The notes beneath the pieces are model-generated. The model worked only from the letters and a program-made list of their open reading frames with translations, did not search any database and had not been told where the DNA came from. 22,848 nucleotides of DNA from a virus. The DNA lies in the IMG/VR virus record IMGVR_UViG_3300030098_004780, positions 27,117 to 49,964 of that record; one strand, 5' to 3'. A program made the position numbers and the translations under genes. Below are positions 1 to 8,460 of this stretch, one piece after another. Within the stretch, counting starts at the first letter, position 1. The number at the start of each line of letters is the position of its first letter.

Positions 1-5
1 TTAAA

Positions 6-938
6 ATGATACAATTATTTAAAGTTAATAATCACAACATAGACACTTCTGAATTTTCTAATTTATTACACGACAATGTGGTTGAGGAGTTTGAAAAAAC
101 AATAGCTAATTATGTTGGTGCTAAATATGCATGTGCCATCAATAGTGCCACCAATGCGATATTTTTAATATTTAAAATGGAAGAGTTTCTCAATCCTCGT
201 AAGATAACCATACCGAGTATAATTCCACCTGTTGTTGCTAACGCTATAATAACAAGTGGTAATATAGTTAGATTTAATGACGATGTGGATTGGGTTGGTG
301 ACTCTTACATTTTACATAAATTTAGAAAATTCAAAGTAATTGATTCTGCTCAAAAATTAGAACCACAACAATTCAGAAAAGAGTGTGAACCAGATGATAT
401 TATGTTTTTTAGTCACTATCCAACAAAACCTTTAGGTGGAGCTGATGGTGGAGTAATCGTTACAGATGATTACAACAAATATAAGTGGATGAAAGAAGCT
501 GTTCTAAATGGAACTACATTTGCTGAAAATAATTGGGAAAGGGGGATTTCTTTTCCTGGTTATAAGTTTTATATGAACTCGATGCAAGCAAAAATAGTCA
601 TGAACAACTTTAAAAGTTTTAATCAAAAAATGAAGGTCTTGGGAAAGTTAGTTAATATATATAATAAAGAGTTTGGTTACGAAAACAAAAGTAAACACTT
701 ATACACAATAGAGGTTTTAGATAACGAAAAGTTCATTCAGAATATGAAAGATGCTGGAATAATATGTGGTATTCATTATCCGGCATTACATAAAAATCCA
801 ATATATAATAATGGTTTACAATTTAATTGTCCAAAATCAGAGAAGTTAGAAAAAAGAACCGTTAGTTTACCTATGAATGAAAGTCTTTCATTTTTAGAAA
901 CAGAATATATAGTAGACAAAGTTAAGGAGAACTTGTAG
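6..938 (+). CDS. DegT/DnrJ/EryC1-type PLP sugar aminotransferase
   Basis: A 310-residue protein of the DegT/DnrJ/EryC1/StrS family, which puts an amino group on keto-sugar nucleotides using pyridoxal phosphate. The PLP lysine is visible as K141 in HYPTKPLGGADGG. D113 in VIDSAQ is the expected cofactor-contacting aspartate, S47-T49 in INSATNAI the phosphate-binding turn, and IHYPALHKNPIY near residue 260 a late family motif. It is shorter than the usual 360-400 residues, and the family's loops look trimmed. The start lies only five bases inside the window, so a longer N-terminus cannot be excluded. Its likely partner is the UDP-sugar 4,6-dehydratase at 5368, whose 4-keto product is the classic substrate. 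The stop overlaps the GTG start of the next gene. Family assignment is firm; the exact substrate is not known. Confidence 0.88.
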   Translation: MIQLFKVNNHNIDTSEFSNLLHDNVVEEFEKTIANYVGAKYACAINSATNAIFLIFKMEEFLNPRKITIPSIIPPVVANAIITSGNIVRFNDDVDWVGDSYILHKFRKFKVIDSAQKLEPQQFRKECEPDDIMFFSHYPTKPLGGADGGVIVTDDYNKYKWMKEAVLNGTTFAENNWERGISFPGYKFYMNSMQAKIVMNNFKSFNQKMKVLGKLVNIYNKEFGYENKSKHLYTIEVLDNEKFIQNMKDAGIICGIHYPALHKNPIYNNGLQFNCPKSEKLEKRTVSLPMNESLSFLETEYIVDKVKENL

Positions 939-1495
939 TGAGAATACCACATCATGGAAAGTACCAATGGTTACCAATATTGTACAGATTTGTAGCTTCT
1001 GTGAAACCAAAAAAGATAGTGGAGTTTGGACCAGGAAGAGGATTCACTACAGTAACCATGGCCAAGGCTCTTAGTGATTATAATATAGATGGACATATAA
1101 AGTCTTATGATATGTGGGTTGATGAGTATTGGGGAGATAGTTCTACAACACAGAATACATACAAAGAATGGGGTGTTACTGATTATATTACTTTGGATAG
1201 AATAGATTTCTTTGAGTGGGTTAAAGAGCCTGAGGAATTTGATTTTTTGTACTTTGATGTGGATAATACTGGAGAAAAGTTAGAGATTTTATATAATGGT
1301 GTAAAAGACCAAATAAAAAATGGTTCGGTTGTTTTCTTTGAAGGTGGTTCTAAAGAGAGAGACTTACATGGCGTGAGTGGTAAAAATATGTATGATGTAA
1401 AAGATAAAATAGGATATGAAATACTAACTGAAAATATAAAATACTCTGCGTCCACAATATATGATTCTAAAATCTATGATATGGACTTTGAATGA
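938..1495 (+). CDS. Class I SAM-dependent methyltransferase-like protein
   Basis: A 185-residue protein with the Rossmann motif I of class I methyltransferases, IVEFGPGRGFTT at residues 27-38. An acidic residue, D58, follows the second strand (IKSYDMW) where the ribose contact is expected. A later strand-turn, FLYFDVDN at 103-110, precedes a final helix and strand (VVFFEGG). It is small, about one domain with no extra substrate domain. The start is GTG at 938, overlapping the previous stop as TAGTG, with the purine-rich AAGGAGA about eight bases upstream. The context suggests O- or N-methylation of a sugar, but the acceptor cannot be read from the sequence. The fold is fairly certain, the substrate unknown. 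Confidence 0.75.
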   Translation: MRIPHHGKYQWLPILYRFVASVKPKKIVEFGPGRGFTTVTMAKALSDYNIDGHIKSYDMWVDEYWGDSSTTQNTYKEWGVTDYITLDRIDFFEWVKEPEEFDFLYFDVDNTGEKLEILYNGVKDQIKNGSVVFFEGGSKERDLHGVSGKNMYDVKDKIGYEILTENIKYSASTIYDSKIYDMDFE

Positions 1496-2193
1496 AAATT
1501 TTAATAACAGGTTGTAGTTGGGTTCAAAGGATGGACAAACAAAATTATCCAAAAGATATAGATATTGATTTAAAATCTTTTGGTGGTCAAGGGTTGTGGA
1601 CTATTGAAAGTTATTTAAAAGGTATTCAAAAAGATACTTTTGATTTTATATTTGTGCAACTACCAACTCCAGTTAGAAACGAAATTAATTCAGTATCTAC
1701 TACAGAAAAGTTTAATGAATTTATTGGTGATATTAAAAAAATGGGTGAGAAAGTAGCTGCTAATAAATGGTTAACTGAATATAAACAAAAAATTATAGAT
1801 ATAAATAAGATTCACAAAAATATAGTTTTCTTTTTATATAATGTTGGTGGTTATCCATTCAGACATCCGTATGATTATGGAAAGGATATTGATAATAAGA
1901 TGGTGGATTTTTTTAAAAAAACTAAATTATCTCATATTAATTTGTCGTTTGAAGGGATTGCGGGATATGGTTTAAATGAAACAAAATGTGATGATTTAGA
2001 GTTTTGGGAATATTATCACATTAACAATCCCAAGAACCAATCGGATAAGGATTTTAAAAAGTATTGGAGTATAATTTCACCTAAAAATTGGATTAGTATA
2101 GATCCACATCCGAATAAAAAAGCTGATAAATTAGCTTTGGATATGATTTGTAACTATATTACAGGAGGTCAGAATGATAAAAAAGATAGTTGA
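1492..2193 (+). CDS. SGNH/GDSL-like hydrolase or acyltransferase
   Basis: A 233-residue protein with the spaced blocks of the SGNH hydrolase fold. The start MKILITGCSW carries a candidate nucleophile, S9. A glycine block SFGGQGL lies at 29-35. A strand FIFVQLPTP follows near 53-60, and SIDPHPNKKAD at 202-212 offers D204 and H206 as the acid and base. The usual GxND block is not obvious, and the D-to-H spacing is one residue shorter than the commonest DGxH form. Catalysis is therefore inferred. In polysaccharide loci such proteins remove or add O-acetyl groups, which would fit this cassette. It starts within the preceding stop (ATGA overlap), and its last bases overlap the small gene at 2174. 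Confidence 0.6.
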   Translation: MKILITGCSWVQRMDKQNYPKDIDIDLKSFGGQGLWTIESYLKGIQKDTFDFIFVQLPTPVRNEINSVSTTEKFNEFIGDIKKMGEKVAANKWLTEYKQKIIDINKIHKNIVFFLYNVGGYPFRHPYDYGKDIDNKMVDFFKKTKLSHINLSFEGIAGYGLNETKCDDLEFWEYYHINNPKNQSDKDFKKYWSIISPKNWISIDPHPNKKADKLALDMICNYITGGQNDKKDS

Positions 2194-2278
2194 TTATTTT
2201 AAAAATTGGAATAAAAAAAGAAAATTCAAAAAAAGAATGAAAAAAATGAATGATCCAGATCATTTCATATATAAATAG
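2174..2278 (+). CDS. Small basic hypothetical protein (34 aa)
   Basis: A 34-residue reading frame that opens inside the end of the SGNH-like gene. It is preceded by a near-perfect Shine-Dalgarno, AGGAGGT at 2163-2169, four bases before the ATG. The protein is very basic, with one Trp (W12) in a Lys/Arg-rich helix followed by an acidic end, NDPDHFIYK. A similar layout occurs in the 33-residue peptide at 12615: hydrophobic start, Trp, KxxKKR run, then Asn-Asp. No domain is recognised. The strong ribosome site and coupling to both neighbours argue that it is translated. Its role is unknown; an RNA- or membrane-surface-binding peptide is only a guess. Confidence 0.6.
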   Translation: MIKKIVDYFKNWNKKRKFKKRMKKMNDPDHFIYK

Positions 2279-2287
2279 GAGTTACAT

Positions 2288-3751
2288 GTGAGGATATTAG
2301 GAGTAAACGCTTTAAATCACGATGCTGCAGTTGCCGTTTTAGAGGATGGTGAGATAAAGTTCGCAGCACATTCTGAGAGATATAGTAGAAAGAAAAATGA
2401 CTATCTTTTGAATGATGAAATAATGAATGAAGCTCTATCGTATGGTGAGCCAGATGTGGTTTCATATTTTGAAAGACCTTGGTTAAAGAAATCTCGTCAG
2501 TTATACGCTGGGCAATACGATGAAGTGTTTAGGAGAGATAATACTCCTAAAGAGTATCTGAAAAGATGGATAGGTGACAAACAAATTCAGTATGTGCAAC
2601 ATCACGAAAGTCATGCTTCTGCTGGATACTACACATCAAAATTTGATGAAGCTTGTATTGTTGTTATTGATGCTATAGGTGAGTGGGAAACTGTTACGAT
2701 ATGGTATGGTAATGGTGATAAGTTAGAAAAGAGATGGAGTCAAAAATATCCAAAATCCATAGGTCTTTTTTATTCGGCTATGACTCAACGGTTAGGATTG
2801 AAACCACAAGAGGATGAGTACATCCTTATGGGTATGGATGCTTGGGGAAATAGAGATGAAAAAATAAAGAACAAAATACATAGTGATTTGGTAGATAGTA
2901 ATATAAATCTTCATAAAGGATGTAGATGGTGGGATTTAGATTTTTACAAAGATGATGGTTCGGAACAATGGAAGTTTGACATAGCATCCAACACACAATG
3001 GGTATGTGAAGAGGAGATAATGAAGGTAATGAATAAAGCTAAACAAATAGTTCCTGAATCAAATAATCTAGTCTTTATGGGTGGTGTTGCTCTTAATTGT
3101 GTCGCTAATGAAAAGATAGCTAAAGATTGGGATGGTATTTGGATAATGCCTAATCCTGGTGATGCCGGTTCATCTCTCGGTTCAGCTGCTAGAGTGTATG
3201 GTAGAAAAATAAATTGGGTTCACACATTCTTAGGAACTGATATAAAAGGTAGTTATCCAGTTAGAAGAGGTGTTGATTTATTACTAAAAGGTGAGATTGT
3301 TGGTATAGCAAATGGAAGAGCGGAATTTGGACCTAGAGCATTGGGAAATCGTTCTTTAATCGCAGATCCAAGAGGTGATGATATTAAAGATAAGGTTAAT
3401 GTAATTAAGAAAAGACAAAAGTTTAGACCATTTGCTCCATCTGTGTTGGAAGAACATGCACACGAAATATTTGATTTACCTGTAAATAGAGCTTCTTACA
3501 TGCAATTTACTGCTAAATGTAAATATCCAAAAAAGTATCCAGCTATATGTCATGTTGATGGTACTTCAAGAGTTCAGACTATTAACAGAAAAGAGAATCG
3601 TGGATACTATGATTTGATAAAGAGGTTTTACAAAGAAACAGGATGTCCTATGGTATTGAATACAAGTCTTAACATAAAAGGTCAACCGATAGTTAATACA
3701 AAACAAGATGGTAGAGACTTTGAAAAGTTTTACGGAGTTAAAGTATTGTGA
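2288..3751 (+). CDS. NodU/CmcH/TobZ-family carbamoyltransferase
   Basis: A 487-residue member of the NodU/TobZ O-carbamoyltransferase family, which makes carbamoyl-adenylate from carbamoyl phosphate and ATP and passes the carbamoyl group to a hydroxyl. Visible family motifs are LGVNALNHDAA at 4-14, the metal-binding HHESHASA at 105-112, GGVALN at 265-270, FGPRALGNRS at 347-356, FRPFAPS at 379-385, and NTSLNIKGQPIVNT near the C-terminus (458-471). Both the kinase-like N-terminal domain and the YrdC-like C-terminal domain look complete, although the tail after the last motif is short. The start is GTG at 2288 with AGGAG six bases upstream; the ATG at 2286 runs straight into a stop. It sits among sugar genes, so a carbamoylated sugar is the simplest product. 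Related phage enzymes have been reported to act on 5-hydroxymethylcytosine in DNA. Confidence 0.92.
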   Translation: MRILGVNALNHDAAVAVLEDGEIKFAAHSERYSRKKNDYLLNDEIMNEALSYGEPDVVSYFERPWLKKSRQLYAGQYDEVFRRDNTPKEYLKRWIGDKQIQYVQHHESHASAGYYTSKFDEACIVVIDAIGEWETVTIWYGNGDKLEKRWSQKYPKSIGLFYSAMTQRLGLKPQEDEYILMGMDAWGNRDEKIKNKIHSDLVDSNINLHKGCRWWDLDFYKDDGSEQWKFDIASNTQWVCEEEIMKVMNKAKQIVPESNNLVFMGGVALNCVANEKIAKDWDGIWIMPNPGDAGSSLGSAARVYGRKINWVHTFLGTDIKGSYPVRRGVDLLLKGEIVGIANGRAEFGPRALGNRSLIADPRGDDIKDKVNVIKKRQKFRPFAPSVLEEHAHEIFDLPVNRASYMQFTAKCKYPKKYPAICHVDGTSRVQTINRKENRGYYDLIKRFYKETGCPMVLNTSLNIKGQPIVNTKQDGRDFEKFYGVKVL

Positions 3752-4644
3752 AAAAGATATTGGTGATAGCTACAGGCTGGCATTTCAGTTCTCATTTCTA
3801 TGAGAGTATGATTAAACAAGAAGTTCCTGAAGGTTGGAGCGTGGATTATTTTTGTGTAGCACACAGACTTCCAGAAGATGATAATACTGTTCAAGAAAAA
3901 GAAGATGTCAGAAACTCAGATGGTGATGATTTCTTAAATCAATTAAATCAAATGATGTATGAGTATCCAATAACCACTCAGCAGATATCTAGTTTGGGTT
4001 GGCATTTTATGCTTGAAGAAAATACTGTCGGTGACATGGAGTGTTTCAATCAATGGTCTGAATATTACGACTATAAGGAGTATGACATTATTTGTATAAC
4101 TCATGATGACAATCTTATAATGTCTGAAAAAATATTTTTAGATATTGTCGATACTAACATCGAACTTTATAAGCCAATAAAAGAATCAAGAGTTGGAAGA
4201 GATAAATTTAAAATTGAATTAGTAAAAAATGATAATGATTGGTACTTTTTAGACAATGGTTATTCAGAGGACATTCCAAAAGCTTTTACACCAAGAGGTT
4301 CATTTAGTTTTTATAAAAAAGAATTAATAGATTTGTTACCCGACAATAAATTCAATATGTCTGAGGACGGTGGACTAGGTATTGTGAATAGAGAAGGAAG
4401 AACTGATAGTGTCGGTTATGATGGTATTAAAGCTTGGAACACACACGCTGGAACATTTAGAGATTTTTTATATAGTGGTTTGGGAGAGTTAGAGTTAGTA
4501 AACAAAACTAGGTGGTTTTCTAACACAAAAAGAATTAGTAAATATTGCATTGAGGGTGAGAGAGGATTTGTCAGTAATTTTAGAGCTGGTGAGGACTACT
4601 TAGAAAACATACAAAAACTATTGAAGGATATAGGATGGATATAA
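3748..4644 (+). CDS. Putative GT-A-like glycosyltransferase
   Basis: A 298-residue protein starting GTG in a GTGA overlap with the carbamoyltransferase. The first strand MKKILVIATGW and the stretch YDIICITHDDNLIMSEK near 114-130 resemble a nucleotide-sugar fold ending in a metal-binding acidic DDN. A later GSFSFYKKELIDLLP is like the acceptor-side loop of many GT-A enzymes. No family signature is complete, so the call rests on these partial patterns and on the neighbours, which include three clearer glycosyltransferases. It contains no signal peptide or membrane segment and would act in the cytoplasm. It could instead be an unrelated cassette protein of unknown function. Confidence 0.5.
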   Translation: MKKILVIATGWHFSSHFYESMIKQEVPEGWSVDYFCVAHRLPEDDNTVQEKEDVRNSDGDDFLNQLNQMMYEYPITTQQISSLGWHFMLEENTVGDMECFNQWSEYYDYKEYDIICITHDDNLIMSEKIFLDIVDTNIELYKPIKESRVGRDKFKIELVKNDNDWYFLDNGYSEDIPKAFTPRGSFSFYKKELIDLLPDNKFNMSEDGGLGIVNREGRTDSVGYDGIKAWNTHAGTFRDFLYSGLGELELVNKTRWFSNTKRISKYCIEGERGFVSNFRAGEDYLENIQKLLKDIGWI

Positions 4645-5366
4645 CACAACCAATAATTCACGATAGACACATAGTAAAACAAGCTATGGAACAGTTGATT
4701 CAAAGTGGACCTGTACAGTTTGAGAAGCCAGATGATTTGACTATAGTTACTTGTAGAAATGAGGGAACATTATCTGATAGAATAATACCACATCTATCAG
4801 GTTATGAGGAACAATCTATATTGGAAAGAAATATGGAGTATTTAGGAATGGATTTAGTTGTTCTTAGAGATGCTAGACTTCCGTGGAGAAATACATTTAA
4901 GTTTGAGATGTTACATAACTATTTGAATTCAGATGAATGTAAAACAGAATACTTTATGTGTTTAGATGCCATAGATGTGATATGGGTTGATGAACCACAA
5001 AAAGTAATGGATATATTTAAGTCTTTTGATTGTGATGCTCTTTTTATGTCAACACATTCGATAGATGGTTATAGTTGTATGCCAGAGATAAAAAAATGGG
5101 TGGATACTATTAATAAATCAGGAAGATATTTGAATAGTGGAGTTTACATAGGTAAAACATCTTTTATAAAGGAAATGATAGAGGAGACTATGAAATATGC
5201 TATTCCACACGGTGTGACTATGGGGGAATATCATGAATGGTTAAAAACCAATCCTAAAGACTATCCTAAAGGTTCTCAAGATCAAGACGTATTTAGATAT
5301 ATAGAAAAAAAGTTTTATCCAAGGTTAAAAGTAGATTACGATAACCAAATGGCATTTAGGAGTTGA
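4635..5366 (+). CDS. PLOD/GT25-like glycosyltransferase
   Basis: A 243-residue protein with the pattern of the glycosyltransferase domain of lysyl hydroxylase-type (PLOD/procollagen galactosyltransferase-like) enzymes. K89 in TFKFEMLHNYL comes before the metal-binding CLDAIDVIW with D111 and D114. LNSGVYIGK at 166-174 follows, then GSQDQDVF at 213-220, and a closing aromatic DYDNQMAF. Order and spacing match that family, so transfer from a UDP-sugar is likely; donor and acceptor are unknown. The start overlaps the previous stop by ten bases, with an AAGGA site six bases upstream. Eukaryotic relatives glycosylate hydroxylysine on proteins, but phage versions more often sit in surface-glycan loci, as here. 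Confidence 0.7.
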   Translation: MDITQPIIHDRHIVKQAMEQLIQSGPVQFEKPDDLTIVTCRNEGTLSDRIIPHLSGYEEQSILERNMEYLGMDLVVLRDARLPWRNTFKFEMLHNYLNSDECKTEYFMCLDAIDVIWVDEPQKVMDIFKSFDCDALFMSTHSIDGYSCMPEIKKWVDTINKSGRYLNSGVYIGKTSFIKEMIEETMKYAIPHGVTMGEYHEWLKTNPKDYPKGSQDQDVFRYIEKKFYPRLKVDYDNQMAFRS

Positions 5367-5367
5367 T

Positions 5368-6270
5368 ATGAAGATATTAATAACAGGTGGAACAGGAACT
5401 GTAGGGAAAGCCATAATAGCACAGAATGATAATGAGTACATTAGTATTAGTAGAAATGAAGAAAACATAACAAATTTAAAAAGAGAGTATCCAAATGTTA
5501 AATGTTATGTGGGTAATATAGAGGATAAATCTTTACTACTTAGAGTATTCAAAGAAGTAAAACCAGATGTAGTGGTTCATTCAGCTGCTATGAAACACAT
5601 TGATTTGATGGAGACTAATCCAATTGCTGGGTGTAATGTAAATGTGATGGGTAGTTTAAATGTGGTAGAGGCTAGTGTCATAAATGATATTCCAATTACA
5701 GTTGGTGTCAGTACAGACAAAGCCTGTTTGTCAGAGAGTGTTTATGGTGCTTCAAAGTATCTAATGGAGAGGGTTTTTATGAACACTAACACATACGACA
5801 ATAGATTTGCGTTGACTAGATTTGCTAATGTGGCACATAGTGCTGGTTCGGTATTACCATTTTGGTTGAAGTTAAAAAAAGAAGGTAAACCACTTAAACT
5901 TACAGATTCAAACATGAATAGATTAATATTCACTAAAGAAGATGCAGCTGGTTTAATCAATAGAACGATATGGTTTACTAGAGAAAATGGTGGTGGTTTT
6001 GTAAAGTCGTATAAAATGAAATGCGTAAACATGTTAGATTTAGCTAAAGTTATTTCTAATGACATAGAAATAGTTGGTAAAAGACCAGGCGAAAAAACAG
6101 ATGAAGATTTAATATCAGAAAGAGAAATATCAAATACTTTTATTTACGGAGATGATATTCACATAAGGATGGAAAAAAACGAAGGTAATAACAAACTATC
6201 TGAACCTTATAACTCTGCTAGTGCTGAAAAAATGACCAAAGAAGAAATGAAGAAATTAGTATGGGGTTAA
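5368..6270 (+). CDS. UDP-sugar 4,6-dehydratase (FlaA1/PseB/CapD type)
   Basis: A 300-residue short-chain dehydrogenase with the N-terminal NAD(P)-binding ITGGTGTVGK at 5-14. HSAAMKHIDLMETNP near 71-85 is the signature of the polysaccharide-biosynthesis dehydratases FlaA1, CapD and PseB. The catalytic set STDKA (115-119), Y126 and K130 (YGASK) is present. These enzymes turn UDP-GlcNAc into a 4-keto-6-deoxy sugar nucleotide. The DegT aminotransferase at the start of the cassette could then aminate that product. The length matches the short soluble form without membrane helices. An AGGAG site lies five bases upstream. Whether it inverts C5 (PseB type) cannot be told from the sequence alone. Confidence 0.87.
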   Translation: MKILITGGTGTVGKAIIAQNDNEYISISRNEENITNLKREYPNVKCYVGNIEDKSLLLRVFKEVKPDVVVHSAAMKHIDLMETNPIAGCNVNVMGSLNVVEASVINDIPITVGVSTDKACLSESVYGASKYLMERVFMNTNTYDNRFALTRFANVAHSAGSVLPFWLKLKKEGKPLKLTDSNMNRLIFTKEDAAGLINRTIWFTRENGGGFVKSYKMKCVNMLDLAKVISNDIEIVGKRPGEKTDEDLISEREISNTFIYGDDIHIRMEKNEGNNKLSEPYNSASAEKMTKEEMKKLVWG

Positions 6271-7241
6271 GTAACTACAAAATAGCTTGGTTTACCGAAG
6301 GTGGTTGGCAAGGTAAGGTTTCATTAGATAATCCTAATATGAGAAATGACGTATCTACAAAATATATCTTGGGTGCTGAACATTATCCCATCTTTCAATT
6401 ACCACAGGTGTTACAACACTTTGGTGATAATCATTTTGACTTTGGCATAGTAACACTACCTAAAACAAATGTTGATAAATTGATGACATTTGATATGTTG
6501 GGTGATTTGAAAAAACTATGTAAAAAAACCATATCAATGCAGGAGGGTCCTCATTGGTATTTCCAAGATTACACAATGGAACAGCAGATTTGGTGGTTTA
6601 ATGCTCTTACAGAATTTGATATGTTGTTTGCTCATAATCATAAAGATGTAAACTATTACAGAGGTATCACAAACAAACCTGTACATAAAATGCCAACACT
6701 AATGTTAGCTGAAAGGTTGGGTATCACGCCACGAAATGAGTGGAGTGATGCTGTGATTATTGGTGGTAATATGGTTAGGTGGTATGGTGGGTTTGATTCT
6801 TATATAGTAGCTCAAGAATTTAACATGCCAATTGTTGCTCCATCAATGGGTAGAAAAATAGATAGAGAAGATGAGATGGATATACAACATCTACCTTACA
6901 TGACTTGGGTGGATTGGATGAATAATTTAAGTCAATACCATGTTGGAGTTCATTTAATGCCAACTCACGCTGCTGGAACATTTGCATTAAACTGTTCTTT
7001 TCACGGTATACCTTGTATTGGATATAGTGGTTTAGACACACAAGAAGAGTTACATCCAACATTAACGGTAGAGGATGGAGATTTACAAGGTGCAATTGAA
7101 TTAGCAAAACAATTAAAAAACGAAACATTTTACAAACATTGTAGTGCTAGCACAATGGCTCACTACGAAAGTTCATTGTATACGGAGAGTAATTTTGTGC
7201 CATACATAACTAATATATTAGAGGAATTACATAATGGATAA
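6261..7241 (+). CDS. GT-B fold glycosyltransferase (GT4-like)
   Basis: A 326-residue protein whose C-terminal half resembles the donor-binding domain of GT4-type glycosyltransferases. HVGVHLMPTHAAGTFALNCSF is followed by a strand and turn HGIPCIGY and a run Q-EELHPTLTVED-DL-A. That is the usual pattern of an acidic or polar clamp on the sugar nucleotide, then a glycine-rich turn and a strand. The N-terminal half (KIAWFTEGGWQGK) is compatible with the acceptor domain. It overlaps the dehydratase by ten bases and the next gene by eight, so it is probably translated with both. The upstream ribosome site is weak, consistent with coupling. Donor and acceptor are unknown. Confidence 0.7.
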   Translation: MGLSNYKIAWFTEGGWQGKVSLDNPNMRNDVSTKYILGAEHYPIFQLPQVLQHFGDNHFDFGIVTLPKTNVDKLMTFDMLGDLKKLCKKTISMQEGPHWYFQDYTMEQQIWWFNALTEFDMLFAHNHKDVNYYRGITNKPVHKMPTLMLAERLGITPRNEWSDAVIIGGNMVRWYGGFDSYIVAQEFNMPIVAPSMGRKIDREDEMDIQHLPYMTWVDWMNNLSQYHVGVHLMPTHAAGTFALNCSFHGIPCIGYSGLDTQEELHPTLTVEDGDLQGAIELAKQLKNETFYKHCSASTMAHYESSLYTESNFVPYITNILEELHNG

Positions 7242-8460
7242 GGTAATAAGTTTTATACAACCAAGTAGAAACAATCTAAAGTACCTTAAGTGGTCTTACA
7301 ATAGTATCAGAAAGAACTTAGGATACCGACATGAAATATGTTGGGCTGATGATTTCTCCGATGATGGGACTTGGGAGTGGATGCAAGAGATTGCTGAAAA
7401 AGATGGTAATATAAAGATACATCGTAACGAAGGACCTACGAGGTTAGGTCACACGATACTTTACGATACGTTAGTAGACATGGCGACAAGTGATATCGTA
7501 ATGATTTATCATGCTGATATGTATGCCTGTCCTAAAATGGATGAAGAAGTTCTAAAACATTTGGAACGAGGTAAAGTAGTTAGTGCGACTCGTATTGAAC
7601 CACCACTACATCCTGATGGTCCTGAAAAGATACTACAAGACTTTGGTATAGAACCAGAAGAGTTTGACGAGTTAGGTTTGTTAAAGTTTCTTGATGATGA
7701 TAAACAAGGTGAAGATAAAGTTACAGATGGTATCTTTGCTCCTTGGGCAATATATAAAGATGACTTTACAAGTATTGGTGGACACGACCCGTTGTATGCT
7801 CCACAATCAAAAGAGGACTCTGATATATTTAATAGGTTTGTATTGGCTGGATACGAAACGATACAGACTTGGCAAGGCTATGTATATCATATGACTTGTA
7901 GAGGTTCACGATTTAAAGATGGAGCTATGAGAAATCCAGCAGGTCAAGTGTTTATGAAGGGTAGAGAATCGTCAGAGTGGTTAGCTCAGAATCTTAGGTC
8001 AACTCGTAATTTTATTCGTAAGTGGGGACATATGGTGAAACACGATGAGTATTTGAAACCTATCATACCACCAAAATATGACATAGGATTTGTTGCATAC
8101 AATTGTGATAAACAAATGTTGTATGAATTAGAACCTTGGTGTAGTGACATTTATCTAGATTATGGTTCGGTAGGTAGATACTCAAATGAGTATCGAATGG
8201 AGGAGCAATCAAATACTCAGTTTAATTTAGACAATAAGATATGGATGTATGGAAATAAAAAACCACGAGACTTAAAAAATAACATAATAGTTGAGTTTGA
8301 TTGTAATCAATTGAACAATCAAAATTTTCAAACCATTGTCAATTTATCAGAAATATTACAACAAAGTGGAGAGTTGGGGAAGATGGAACTTGATATATTC
8401 AAATTTCACATCAACTCTTTAAAAACATATGAGAAGGAGTTAATAACATGCGAGCATTAG
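7234..8460 (+). CDS. Family 2 glycosyltransferase with C-terminal extension
   Basis: A 408-residue protein with a GT2 (GT-A) catalytic domain in its first 220 residues. SFIQPSRNNLKYL opens the fold. The nucleotide-binding acidic pair is D39-D40 with SDDGTWEWM following. IYHADMYACP at 91-100 gives the metal-binding DxD-like site. SKEDSDIFNRF at 182-192 carries the catalytic-base ED pair. The last 180 or so residues contain no motif I recognise and are richer in Asn and Gln, perhaps binding the acceptor or a partner. No membrane segment is visible. It overlaps genes on both sides (8 and 13 bases). The enzyme class is fairly secure and the substrate unknown. Confidence 0.85.
   Translation: MDKVISFIQPSRNNLKYLKWSYNSIRKNLGYRHEICWADDFSDDGTWEWMQEIAEKDGNIKIHRNEGPTRLGHTILYDTLVDMATSDIVMIYHADMYACPKMDEEVLKHLERGKVVSATRIEPPLHPDGPEKILQDFGIEPEEFDELGLLKFLDDDKQGEDKVTDGIFAPWAIYKDDFTSIGGHDPLYAPQSKEDSDIFNRFVLAGYETIQTWQGYVYHMTCRGSRFKDGAMRNPAGQVFMKGRESSEWLAQNLRSTRNFIRKWGHMVKHDEYLKPIIPPKYDIGFVAYNCDKQMLYELEPWCSDIYLDYGSVGRYSNEYRMEEQSNTQFNLDNKIWMYGNKKPRDLKNNIIVEFDCNQLNNQNFQTIVNLSEILQQSGELGKMELDIFKFHINSLKTYEKELITCEH

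Noticed and set aside
2270-2277. TATAAATA, the T4 late-promoter word, before the carbamoyltransferase
   Set aside because: It overlaps the end of the small gene and the ribosome site itself. A start about seven bases later would remove that site. In AT-rich sequence the word is easily a chance match.
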